NCBI GenBank assembly: GCA_946480465.1
Contig: CAMLJY010000015.1
Coordinates: 1 to 64,000, forward strand
Source of the DNA: an uncultured Burkholderiales bacterium
Lineage (GTDB): Bacteria; Pseudomonadota; Gammaproteobacteria; Burkholderiales; Burkholderiaceae
Direction: 5' to 3'
DNA length: 64,000 nucleotides
Below the pieces are notes generated by a model. The model was not told where the DNA came from and did not search any database. It saw nothing but the letters and a program-made list of their open reading frames with translations. This document shows, in pieces, positions 18,685 to 27,102 of the stretch (its first letter is position 1; the number at the start of each line of letters is the position of its first letter). Position numbers and translations under genes: made by a program.

Positions 18685-19285
18685 TGGCCCACTGCCACCC
18701 GGCCGGGTCTAGCCGCTCTTGGTTAATGCGGTTCGCTGCCGTGCGGCCGGGTCTCGCCCTCGCGCTCTTGCTTGATGCGGTTGACTGCCACCCGGCCGGG
18801 TCTCGCCCCGGCAGGCGAGGTCCTTTTGGTAGACGCCAAAAGGACCCAAAAACGTCTTCCAAACGTCGATCCGTGCCTCCGCAGGCCAAGACCTGCGACA
18901 CGGTGTGTTCACCTCTCCGGCGTCTTCAATACCCCGAACCGTCGGTCACCAGATTGGCACGTAAACCACTCTGGCATCCGTACGCCTGCGCGCGGTCGAA
19001 CCTTGGCAAGTCCAAGATTGACTATCACGTAAACGACGTGGCACGCTTTCGCATGCCAGAGCGTTTTCACTGCCAATCTGGTGACCGACGGTTCGGGGTA
19101 TCAGGAATGCCAGGGTGAGGAGCCACAACTGTGGCGGATGCATTCAGCCTGCGGATGCACGGATGGACGTTCAGGCCCTCTTTCTTGGTTACTTCTTTCT
19201 GGGCCAGCAGAAAGAAGTGACTCGCCCGCCGGGGCGAGTCCCGGCCGCCCGGCAGTCAACCACATGACCCAAGAGCGCGAAGGCG
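18685..19285. repeat. Palindromic composite intergenic element, copy A
   Basis: This ~600-bp non-coding element is organised as a large imperfect palindrome. The core arms at 18929-18959 and 19071-19101 (31 bp, from ATACCCCGAACC to AGATTGGCA) are perfectly complementary. Outside them come related arms containing CGTCGATCCGTGCCTCCGC and its mirror. Two hairpins follow: CCTTTTGG/CCAAAAGG at 18822-18843 and ACTTCTTTCTG/CAGAAAGAAGT at 19191-19218. The ends carry mirrored GACTGCC(N)CCGGCCGGG...TCGCCC units. Short frames inside it are artefacts of the repeat. From about 18762 on it is almost identical to copy B. It lies downstream of rpoN and upstream of the UXS gene. Confidence 0.9.
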
Positions 19286-19316
19286 AAACCCAGCCCAGGG
19301 TGACAAGGCCCCGCCC

Positions 19317-19499
19317 TTACCCGCCGCGCAACTTCCCCCGCCGCCCCCGCGAATCCGGATGCTCGCGCCTTCCCTTGTCCGGGTGCTTCTTCGGCGGATC
19401 AGGCCGGTGCCCCGGATCGGTGGGCGGCGAAGGATGCGGATCGTGCTCGTCCTCGCCGGGCGCTCCGGCGGCCAGTTGGAAGGTGTGGAAGTCCAGCAT
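19317..19499 (-). CDS. Small Pro/His/Asp-rich hypothetical protein downstream of rpoN
   Basis: This 60-aa product starts at an ATG (MLDFHTFQLAAGAPGEDEHD); a GTG at 19529 would add 10 residues and place the start just after the rpoN stop. The sequence is hydrophilic with PHPSPPTDPGHRPDPPKKHP and a basic tail RGRRGKLRGG, so it is likely disordered. Position right behind rpoN suggests co-transcription. Function unknown; hpf, the usual downstream neighbour of rpoN, is absent. Confidence 0.5.
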   Translation of the reverse strand: MLDFHTFQLAAGAPGEDEHDPHPSPPTDPGHRPDPPKKHPDKGRREHPDSRGRRGKLRGG

Positions 19500-19535
19500 G
19501 ATGATTCCGATCGGTTCAGTGGCGCGCACGACGCG

Positions 19536-21044
19536 TCACGCGTGTTTGCGGCGCCGTTCCACCGCATCGATGCGCAGCAGCTGGCGGTACTTGGTGACGG
19601 TGCGTCGCGCCACCTTCAGGCCCTGGCGCGCCAGCTGGCGCGCGATCTCGGCATCGGACAGCGGGTCGTGCGGCTGCTCCGCCGCGATCATGTCCTTGAT
19701 CAGGCCGCGGATCGCGGTGCCGGAGCAGGCGTGGCCGCTGGGGCACACCAGCGCGCGCGAGAAGAAGTACTTCAGCTCGAAGACGCCCAGCGGCGTCGTC
19801 ATGAACTTGTTGTTCGTCACGCGCGAGACGGTGGACTCGTGCAGCCCCACCTCGTCGGCGATCTCGCGCAGGCCCAGCGGTTTCATCGCCATCGGACCGA
19901 ACTCCAGGAAGTGCTGCTGCCGCCGCACGATGGCCTGCGCCACCAGCACGATGGTGGCGAAGCGCTGCTCCACGTTGCGCAGCGTCCAGCGCGCTTCCTG
20001 CAGGTGAGCGGCCAGCTCGCCGTGGTCGCTGCAGCGGTGGCGCTGGAACAGCTCGGCATAGGCCTCGTTCAGCCGCACCTTGGGCACGATGGCCGGGTTG
20101 AGCTGCACCGTCCACTCGCCGCGCACCTTCTTCACGATGACGTCGGGCACCACGTACTGCACCTGCGACGCACCGCAGCGCCAGCCCGGCCGCGGGTCGA
20201 GCCGGCGGATGCGCTCGCAGGTGGCCTCCACCTCGGCCACCGGCCGGTTCAGCGCGCGCGCCAGGCCGTTGATGTCGCGCGCGGCCAGGGCCTGCAGGTG
20301 GTCGGTGACGATGGCGTCGGCAAGCGCGCGCACGTGCTCGTCCTCGATCAGCGGCAGCTGCAGCTTCAGGCACTCGGCCACGTCGCGCGCGGCGACACCC
20401 GCCGGCTCCAGCGCCTGCACGTGGCGCAGCGCGATCTGCATCTCGTCGACGGTGGCCGGCGGATCCAGCTCGGCGAACCGGGCCAGCTCGTCCAGCGGGG
20501 TGCGCAGGTAGCCGTCGTCGTCGAGCGACTCGACGATGGTCTTGGCCAGCGCCCGGTCGCGCTCACCCAGCGGCAGCAGGTCGACCTGCGAGTGCAGCTG
20601 CGTCGCCAGCGAGGGCTCGGCGGCCAGCAGCTCCATCACGCTCATCTCGCCGTCCTCGGCACGGCGCAGGCGGTTGCTGCCGTCGCCCTGCCAGGCCTCG
20701 CGCTCGTCCTCGCCGGCGCTCATCACGCTGGCTTCCATGCTGCCGTCGTCGGCACCTTCGCCGGCCGGCGCCACCGCCGTCTCCGCCAGCGCCAGGCCGC
20801 CATCGGACGCCAGCGGGCTGACGGGCGTGTCCGCCACCGGCACGCCGGCCACCGCCACGGGCTGGCCGTCGGCACCGTCCGACAGGAGCGCCTCGTCCTC
20901 GAGGAAGGGATTGCGGCCGAGCACCTCGTGCACGACCTGCGCGAAATCGAGAGAAGACATCTGCAGCAGCCGCACGGCGTGCTGCAGGCGTGGAGACAGC
21001 GCCTGCTGCTGGCGGTGCTCGACGCGAAGATCCAAAGCAGTCAT
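19536..21044 (-). CDS. rpoN: RNA polymerase sigma-54 factor
   Basis: This 502-aa sigma factor recognises -24/-12 promoters and needs AAA+ activators. The ATG at 21044 gives the standard start MTALDLRVEHRQQQALSPRLQHA; the upstream extension was rejected. Region I is Gln/Leu-rich (LSPRLQHAVRLLQMSS, NPFLEDE), region II is acidic (~residues 60-150), the core-binding region follows, then the helix-turn-helix VGLHESTVSRVTNNK. The C-terminal RpoN box reads ARRTVTKYR. The canonical lptB-rpoN-hpf-ptsN neighbourhood is missing, so this may be a second copy. An NtrC-type activator lies 6 kb away. Confidence 0.95.
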   Translation of the reverse strand: MTALDLRVEHRQQQALSPRLQHAVRLLQMSSLDFAQVVHEVLGRNPFLEDEALLSDGADGQPVAVAGVPVADTPVSPLASDGGLALAETAVAPAGEGADDGSMEASVMSAGEDEREAWQGDGSNRLRRAEDGEMSVMELLAAEPSLATQLHSQVDLLPLGERDRALAKTIVESLDDDGYLRTPLDELARFAELDPPATVDEMQIALRHVQALEPAGVAARDVAECLKLQLPLIEDEHVRALADAIVTDHLQALAARDINGLARALNRPVAEVEATCERIRRLDPRPGWRCGASQVQYVVPDVIVKKVRGEWTVQLNPAIVPKVRLNEAYAELFQRHRCSDHGELAAHLQEARWTLRNVEQRFATIVLVAQAIVRRQQHFLEFGPMAMKPLGLREIADEVGLHESTVSRVTNNKFMTTPLGVFELKYFFSRALVCPSGHACSGTAIRGLIKDMIAAEQPHDPLSDAEIARQLARQGLKVARRTVTKYRQLLRIDAVERRRKHA

Positions 21045-21382
21045 CAGGTATTCCCCTGGAGTGCCGTACGGCACGCTGTCACGCCCGAGGGACAGCAGCG
21101 TGAACACGGCCCGAATGCAATGCCCGTGCCGGAACGCGGCCTGCGATGCATCGTGTCACCACTGCAATCTATGGGCCCCGTCGGCAGGTGCGCGGCCGGG
21201 GCGTGGTGGGCGGCGATGGCCGCGCCACCGGACCGTGAAAGGGTCCGCCGCTTGCCGCCAACGGTGTTTCGTTGTCCCGCGGCAACGGGCGCCCGCGCGA
21301 AGGGAGCGGAAAGCGCGGCCCGCACGGCAGTTCTTGCCGCAAGCCATGCCGAAGCCTCCCGCCGGCCGCCCGGCCGCGGCGC
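21045..21382. other. Intergenic region upstream of rpoN
   Basis: These 338 bases lie between the rpoN start and the stop of the upstream small gene. I see no convincing gene, repeat or RNA. The region probably holds the leftward rpoN promoter, but no clear -35/-10 pair stands out. Confidence 0.5.
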
Positions 21383-21778
21383 TCAGTGCCGCGTGGGCCT
21401 GCCGCCGGACGGCTGCCCGCCGCCCGCATTGCCGCGCGCACCCGTGCCGTTGACCTGGCCGCTGCGGCCAGGCTGGGCGCGCTGGTGCAGCAGCGCATCC
21501 TCTTCGCGCGCGTGGGCCTTGCCCTCGGCCTCGGCGCGTTCCATCTCGCGTGCCTCGCCTGCATCGGCCGGACGGGCGCTGCGGGCGGCATCGTCGACGC
21601 GGCCCGATCGGGCGAAGTCGGTCGTCTCCTCGTTGTAGCGGCGCGCCGCGGTGCGGTTGCCTTCGCCCTGCATCGCCGGATCGGCCTGCCCGCCGTCGGG
21701 CGCGGCGCGCGGCGTGGTGTCGTCCGCGCGGCTGGTGTCCCGGGGATCGCGCGACTTCTGGGATTTCTGCTGGTTCAT
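21383..21778 (-). CDS. Small hydrophilic disordered protein
   Basis: This 131-aa protein starts at an ATG (MNQQKSQKSRDPRDTSRADD). It is very rich in Arg, Asp, Glu, Gly, Ala and Gln, with no hydrophobic core, for example TAARRYNEETTDFARSGRVDD and AREMERAEAEGKAHAREED. Such profiles resemble stress-related hydrophilic proteins in this order, but I cannot assign a family. It is leftward and upstream of rpoN, with 338 bp between. Confidence 0.65.
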   Translation of the reverse strand: MNQQKSQKSRDPRDTSRADDTTPRAAPDGGQADPAMQGEGNRTAARRYNEETTDFARSGRVDDAARSARPADAGEAREMERAEAEGKAHAREEDALLHQRAQPGRSGQVNGTGARGNAGGGQPSGGRPTRH

Positions 21779-21951
21779 GCCGTGGCTCCTGGATGGCTTG
21801 GGTTCTGTCGATGCACTGAACCTTAGGGCCGGCCTCGCGCGCCAAACGCCGGAGCGGCACGCGATCGCTTGTCGGCCTGTTCCGACACCTTCGTCGGCAG
21901 GCACAGGGCTTGCCGACCCGGGCCCCCGAAGCCGCCCAACGCGCCATCCGC

Positions 21952-22245
21952 ATGCCCGTTCCGACCACGCCCAACCCCGAGCCCGGACCGCCGCCCGCGC
22001 CCGCCCCCAGCCCCGATCCCTACCGCAAGCCCGTCGAGGATCCGCCGGAGATCCAGCCGCCCGCGCCGGTGCGCGAGCCGCCGGTGGCGCCGCCGACGCT
22101 GGCGTGGATGAGCGCGCAGATCGCCTACCCGAAGGTCGGACCGTCCACCAGCAGCCGGCGCAGCCGCTCGGCGTCCAGCGGCTTGACCAGGTGGGCATCG
22201 AAACCGGCCTGCAGCGCACGCTTGATGTCCGTGCCCTGGCCATAG
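21952..22245 (+). CDS. Possible Pro-rich small protein overlapping the hybrid kinase 3' end
   Basis: From an ATG at 21952 the frame reads MPVPTTPNPEPGPPPAPAPSPDPYRKPVEDPPEI, typical of short Pro-rich disordered proteins. It then runs into the convergent kinase gene and overlaps it by about 120 bp. The first 55 codons look natural; the overlapping part does not. It may be a real gene with an antisense tail, or chance in Pro-biased GC-rich DNA. Confidence 0.3.
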   Translation: MPVPTTPNPEPGPPPAPAPSPDPYRKPVEDPPEIQPPAPVREPPVAPPTLAWMSAQIAYPKVGPSTSSRRSRSASSGLTRWASKPACSARLMSVPWP

Positions 22246-25160
22246 CCGGTCAGCGCCACCAGCATGCCGGCATAGCCGGCGCCCCGGCTGCGCTTGGCGA
22301 CGTCGAAGCCGTTCATGCCCGGCAGGCCGATGTCGACCACGGCGGCGTCGGGCCGGCCGGCCAGCAGCGCGTCCAGGCCGGTGGGGCCGTCGGCCGCCAG
22401 CTCGACCGAATGGCCGTCCAGCTCCAGCAGCGCGCGCAGCGAATTCGCGGCATCGGCGTTGTCCTCGATCACCAGCACGCGGCGGCGCTTGGGCTCGGGC
22501 AGCACGCCCTTGGGCGGCGCCTCGGCTTGGGCCGGCACGGCCGCGAGCCACACGCTGAAGGCGCTGCCCGCGGGTGATGACTCGGCAGCGACGCGGCCAC
22601 CGTGCTGCTCCACCAGGCGGCGCACCAGCGTCAGGCCGATCCCCAGGCCGCCGGCGCGGCGGTCCAGCGTGCGCTCGCCCTGCACGAAGAGGTCGAAGAT
22701 CTTCGGCAGCAGGTCGGGCGGGATGCCGTCGCCCTCGTCGCGCAGCTGCAGCAGCGCTTCGTCGCCCTGCTCGCCGCGCACCGGGCGCACGATGACCTCG
22801 ATGCCACGGCCCGGCGGCGTGTACTTCAGCGCATTGGTCAGCAGGTTGCTCGCCACCTGCGCGATCCGGGTGGCGTCGGCCTTGACCCACACCGGCTGCA
22901 GGTCCACGCGCAGCTCGTGGCCGCTTGCTTCGCCGGTTATCTTCAGGCCATCGAGCAGGCGCCGCACCAGCGCCGCCAGGTCGAAGGGCCGCTTGGTCAG
23001 CAGCACCTTCCCGGAGACGACGCGGCCGACGTCGAGCAGGTCGTCCATCAGGTGGGTCAGGTGGCGCGTCTGCCGGCCGATGACCTCGCGCGCGCTGGCC
23101 GCCAGCGGCGAGCCGGGCTCGGCCTGGTTCAGCACCTCGATCGCCGAGGCGATGCCCGACAGCGGGTTGCGCAGCTCGTGGCCGAACATCGCGAGGAACT
23201 CGTCCTTGGCGCGGCTGGCCGCCTCGGCGGCGCGGCGCGCGCGCTGCTCGCGTTCGTTGAGCGCGCGGTGTGCCTCCTCGGCCGCCTTCTGGTCGCTCAC
23301 GTCCACCGTCACGCCCACGACCTGCAGCGGCCGGCCCTGCGCGTCGTAGCTGGCCTGCAGGCGCGAGGACAGCCAGCGCGGGGACGCCGGCTCGGCCTCG
23401 TCAGAAGGCACGCGGAACTCGATGCGCTCCTGCGTCTGGCCGCTCGCCAGCATCTGTCGCAGCGTGCTCTCGACCGCCGGGCGGTCTTCCTCGTGGATGC
23501 GCTGCAGCCAGTCGTCCAGCGTGCCGTCGAAAGGCCGCGGCGCCAGACCGAACAGGCGCGCCTGGCCGGGGGTCCACGAGGCGCGCGCGATGTCGAAGCG
23601 GTAGACGAAGAAGCCGACGTGGCCGGCCTCCTGCGCCAGCTCCATCAGCCGCATGCTCTCGTGCAGGCGGCGGTCGACGTCGGCGATCTGCGCCTCGGCG
23701 GCCTTGCGGCCGGTGATGTCGGTCAGCGCCGCGATGGCGCCGCGCGCCGCGCCCTGCGCATCCAGCAGCGGCACCGCCTGCGCGATCACGTAGCGCGGCA
23801 CCTCGGCATCAGCCGCCACCAGCTCCAGCTCGATCGGCGGCACCGGCTCGCCGCTGGCGGCCGCGCGCTGCAGCGGCCAGTCGGCCGGCTGCATCGGGGT
23901 GCCCCGGTGCAGCACCTGCACCGGACCGGGTCCGTCGCCGGGGGCGCGCGGCGGGCCGAGCAGGCGCTGCATTTCGGCGTTATGCAGCACCTCGCGGCAG
24001 TCCGGGTCGCGGGCCAGCGCCAGGCCGATCGGGCTGCTGGCGAACAGGGCCTGCAGCTCGTCGGCCTGCGCCTGCAGCTGCGCGCGCGAGCTTTGCTGTT
24101 CCGCCGCGGCGCGCTGCATCGCCTGCTGCAGCAGCGCGATCTCGCGCACGGGCAGGCGCTGCGGCGGCGGCTGCGGCAGCGCGCCGCCGCGCGCCGAGCT
24201 GCCCAGCGCCAGCGCCCGCAGCGGCTGCGTGATGCGCCGCGCCACCCCCAGCGCCATTGCCACGCCCAGCAGCAGGCAGCCGGCCGCGGTGGCGATGGAG
24301 GCCAGGACGGTGTTGCGCTGCGCGGCATCGATGGCCTCGGTGGCCTGCCCGACGGCAACGCCCCAGTCCGACAGCGGCAGCCGCTGCCAGGCCACCTGGG
24401 CGGTGCCGCCGGCCAGGTCTTCGCGTGCCGCCCCGGTGATGGCGCTGGACCAGCCCGGCAGCTGCAGCGCCAGCGCTTCGCCGGCCGGGGTGGCGGCGAT
24501 CAGGCGCCGGTCGCCATCCACCAGCGCGCTGAAGCCCTCCGGCGGCGCGCCGGCGCGCTGCAGCAGCTCGCGCCAGTGGCGCGCGTCGATCCACGCCGCC
24601 AGCACGTAGCGCAGCTCGCCGTCGATCAGCACCGGCTGCTGCACCAGCGTGCCCGGGGCATCGGCGCGGGGCTCGTTCAGCAGCGACGAGACGACCGCGG
24701 CACGGCTTTGCAGCACACGGGCCAGCCCCTGCGGATCGCCGGCGGGTTCGGCCGGCTCGCCGGCGCTGTCGTACAGGGGCCGGCCTTGCGCGTCCATCAG
24801 CACCAGCCGGCTCCAGCTCGGCCGCAGCCGCGGCCAGGCGGGACTGCCCGGCGGCGGCTCGCCGCGTTCGCCCCAGCGGTGCAGCACCTCGGCCTGGCCG
24901 ATGGCCTGCAGGGCCTCGATCGTGAAAGCCAGCTCGCGCTCGATCGCCAGCGTCAGCGCGCCGGCATGGCGCTGCAGGTCCTGCTGCAGCTTCTGCTCGG
25001 CGGCACGCACGCCGTCGAGGATCAGGATCGACATCAGCGCCGCGATCGGCACGGTGGCCAGCAGCAGCAGCGCGACGAGGTAGGTGCTGAGGGACACCCC
25101 GCGCCAGCGGTGGGGCGGCGGCGCGGCGGGTTCGGTGGGGAGATCGGCGAGGGGGGTCAC
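22125..25160 (-). CDS. Hybrid sensor histidine kinase, membrane-bound, PAS domains and C-terminal receiver
   Basis: I place the start at a GTG at 25160, giving 1011 aa (VTPLADLPTEPAAPP). A longer frame extends into the palindromic repeat and was rejected. Order: TM1 near residues 22-48 (STYLVALLLLATVPIAALM), a periplasmic sensor, TM2 near 283-306, a HAMP-like linker, two PAS regions (about 365-480 and 500-620), and HisKA with the phospho-acceptor His in FGHELRNP near 660. A HATPase_c domain (DEGDGIPPDLLPKIF) and a receiver (VVDIGLPG with acceptor Asp, GFDAHLVKP) complete it. The receiver resembles that of the kinase at 59.6 kb. No partner regulator is adjacent; signal unknown. Confidence 0.9.
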   Translation of the reverse strand: MTPLADLPTEPAAPPPHRWRGVSLSTYLVALLLLATVPIAALMSILILDGVRAAEQKLQQDLQRHAGALTLAIERELAFTIEALQAIGQAEVLHRWGERGEPPPGSPAWPRLRPSWSRLVLMDAQGRPLYDSAGEPAEPAGDPQGLARVLQSRAAVVSSLLNEPRADAPGTLVQQPVLIDGELRYVLAAWIDARHWRELLQRAGAPPEGFSALVDGDRRLIAATPAGEALALQLPGWSSAITGAAREDLAGGTAQVAWQRLPLSDWGVAVGQATEAIDAAQRNTVLASIATAAGCLLLGVAMALGVARRITQPLRALALGSSARGGALPQPPPQRLPVREIALLQQAMQRAAAEQQSSRAQLQAQADELQALFASSPIGLALARDPDCREVLHNAEMQRLLGPPRAPGDGPGPVQVLHRGTPMQPADWPLQRAAASGEPVPPIELELVAADAEVPRYVIAQAVPLLDAQGAARGAIAALTDITGRKAAEAQIADVDRRLHESMRLMELAQEAGHVGFFVYRFDIARASWTPGQARLFGLAPRPFDGTLDDWLQRIHEEDRPAVESTLRQMLASGQTQERIEFRVPSDEAEPASPRWLSSRLQASYDAQGRPLQVVGVTVDVSDQKAAEEAHRALNEREQRARRAAEAASRAKDEFLAMFGHELRNPLSGIASAIEVLNQAEPGSPLAASAREVIGRQTRHLTHLMDDLLDVGRVVSGKVLLTKRPFDLAALVRRLLDGLKITGEASGHELRVDLQPVWVKADATRIAQVASNLLTNALKYTPPGRGIEVIVRPVRGEQGDEALLQLRDEGDGIPPDLLPKIFDLFVQGERTLDRRAGGLGIGLTLVRRLVEQHGGRVAAESSPAGSAFSVWLAAVPAQAEAPPKGVLPEPKRRRVLVIEDNADAANSLRALLELDGHSVELAADGPTGLDALLAGRPDAAVVDIGLPGMNGFDVAKRSRGAGYAGMLVALTGYGQGTDIKRALQAGFDAHLVKPLDAERLRRLLVDGPTFG

Positions 25161-25261
25161 CTGCGAAGGCTCGCGGGGGATGGCGGGGATGTCAAGTCGG
25201 TGCCCGGGCTGCGGGTTAATGGCTTGCCCGCTTGTCGCGACCGCTTGCGCGTGGTGGATCA

Positions 25262-25842
25262 CTGCCACTGTTGCCGTGGTGGGTCTCTCCCACTGCCACC
25301 CGGCTGGGTCTAGCCTTCGCGCTCTTGCTTGATGCGGTTGACTGCCACCCGGCCGGGTCTCGCCCCGGCAGGCGAGGTCCTTTTGGTAGACGCCAAAAGG
25401 ACCCAAAAACGTCTTCCAAACGTCGATCCGTGCCTCCGCAGGCCAAGACCTGCGACACGGTGTGTTCACCTCTCCGGCGTCTTCAATACCCCGAACCGTC
25501 GGTCACCAGATTGGCACGTAAACCACTCTGGCATCCGTACGCCTGCGCGCGGTCGAACCTTGGCAAGTCCAAGATTGACTATCACGTAAACGACGTGGCA
25601 CGCTTTCGCATGCCAGAGCGTTTTCACTGCCAATCTGGTGACCGACGGTTCGGGGTATCAGGAATGCCAGGGTGAGGAGCCACAACTGTGGCGGATGCAT
25701 TCAGCCTGCGGATGCACGGATGGACGTTCTGGCCCTCTTTCTTGGTTACTTCTTTCTGGGCCAGCAGAAAGAAGTGACTCGCCCGCCGGGGCGAGTCCCG
25801 GCCGCCCGGCAGTCAACCGCATGACCCAAGAGCGCGAACGCG
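25262..25842. repeat. Palindromic composite intergenic element, copy B
   Basis: This element has the same organisation and orientation as copy A, displaced by exactly 6557 bp. It is identical over about 400 bp, with only a few substitutions over about 515 bp. Core arms are at 25486-25516 and 25628-25658, a perfect 31-bp inverted repeat. It lies upstream of the hybrid kinase and downstream of the SDR gene. Copies A and B thus flank the rpoN-kinase block as direct repeats. Confidence 0.9.
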
Positions 25843-25960
25843 AAACCCCGCCGCGTGGAAGTCAGCCGCCCGAGCCAATACGCCCCGAATCGGGCAAGCC
25901 CAAAGCGGCAAAGCGGCAAATCAGCCAATCCGCCCCAGCCCGGGCCGCCCCAGGACCGGC

Positions 25961-26896
25961 CTAAATGGCCCCCACACTCCCCGTCACCGGCAACACAATC
26001 CCCGTGACGTACGCCGAACAACTCGGCGCCGCCAGGAACACGTACGCCGGCGACAGCTCGTCCGGCTGCGCCACGCGCTTGAAGTCGGTCTGCCGCCCGA
26101 ACTCACCGAGCTTCGATTCGGGCTTGTCCGCCGGGTTCAGCGGCGTCCACACCGGCCCCGGCGCGACCGCGTTGACGCGGATGCCCTTGTCGATCAGGTT
26201 GCTGGCCAGCGATTTCGTGAACGCATGGATCGCGCCCTTGGTGGCCGCGTAGTCCAGCAGGTGCTTGCTGCCTTCAAGGCCCACGACCGAGCCGGTGTTG
26301 ATGATGCTGGCGCCAGGCTTCAAATGCGGCAGCGCCGCCTGCACCATGTGGAAGTAGCCGAAGACGTTGGTGCGCAGCGTCTCGTCCAGGCGCTCGTCAT
26401 CCAGGTCGGCAATGGACTCGGCGTGCTCCTGGAACGCGGCGTTGTTGACCAGCACGTCGAGCCGGCCGAATTCCTTGACCGTGCGCTCGGCCGCCTGACG
26501 GCAGAAAGACGCGTCCTTGACGTCGCCGGGCAGCAGCAGGCAGCGCCGGCCCTCGGCCTCGACGCAGCGCCGCGTCTCCTCGGCATCCTCGTGCTCGTTG
26601 AGGTAGACGATGGCCACGTCCGCCCCCTCGCGCGCGAACAGCAGGGCCACGGCGCGGCCGATGCCGGAATCGCCGCCGGTGATCAGCGCCACCTGGTCGA
26701 GCAGCTTGCGGCTGCCTTCGTAGCCGGGCGCGTGGAAGCGCGGCATCGGGTCCATCTCGGCCTCGAGGCCGGGCTTGGCGAGCTGGGCCTCGCCGTCGCG
26801 CAGCTCCTGGCGGTTCTGGATGCGGCGCTGGCGGTCGGCGGTTTCCTCGGCCTGGCGCTCGGTGCGTCGGTCAGCGGTGGCGTGGTCTGGCGTCAT
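25961..26896 (-). CDS. Short-chain dehydrogenase, YghA/general-stress type
   Basis: This 311-aa NAD(P)-dependent oxidoreductase starts at an ATG (MTPDHATADRRTERQ). After a charged ~65-residue extension it shows the SDR cofactor motif ALITGGDSGIGRAVALLF, the NNAA motif, catalytic Ser in INTGSVVG and the YxxxK in DYAATKGAIHAFTKSLA. The block GDSGIGRAVA and the C-terminal VTGIVLPVTG group it with the YghA/YhdF stress-induced SDRs, whose substrates are unknown. A 16-bp tandem repeat lies upstream of its start. Confidence 0.9.
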   Translation of the reverse strand: MTPDHATADRRTERQAEETADRQRRIQNRQELRDGEAQLAKPGLEAEMDPMPRFHAPGYEGSRKLLDQVALITGGDSGIGRAVALLFAREGADVAIVYLNEHEDAEETRRCVEAEGRRCLLLPGDVKDASFCRQAAERTVKEFGRLDVLVNNAAFQEHAESIADLDDERLDETLRTNVFGYFHMVQAALPHLKPGASIINTGSVVGLEGSKHLLDYAATKGAIHAFTKSLASNLIDKGIRVNAVAPGPVWTPLNPADKPESKLGEFGRQTDFKRVAQPDELSPAYVFLAAPSCSAYVTGIVLPVTGSVGAI

Positions 26897-26953
26897 GGTG
26901 GGATGCTCCGGTGGCGGTCGGGCACTGGGCGGCAAGCCCTGTGCCCAATCCCA

Positions 26954-27027
26954 TCGGCCTATTGGGCTACGGGCCTATTGGGCTATGGGCCTATTGGGCT
27001 ATGGGCCTATTGGCCTACGGGCCTATT
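26954..27027. repeat. 16-bp tandem repeats (about 4.5 copies)
   Basis: Units of the form YGGGCCTATTGGGCTA follow each other head to tail, with a C or T at the first position and small changes at the ends of the array. The array lies in the 206-bp gap upstream of the SDR gene and downstream of the NtrC-type gene. Each unit includes a near-palindrome (GGCCTATTGGGC). It is more AT-rich than its surroundings. Confidence 0.92.
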
Positions 27028-27102
27028 CGCCCCATTCAGCCCCCACCAGCCCACCCGCGCCGGCCGATTCACCGCACCGGACACTTCAGCGCACCGGCCG
27101 CT

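Noticed and set aside
18709..19143. Short frames inside copies A, B and C
   Set aside because: The same frames occur in copies A and B and are open on both strands because of the repeat; none has a ribosome site or domain.
25161..25469. N-terminal extension of the hybrid kinase into copy B
   Set aside because: The extra residues are encoded by the repeat and equal the frames in copy A; the GTG at 25160 gives a normal start before TM1.
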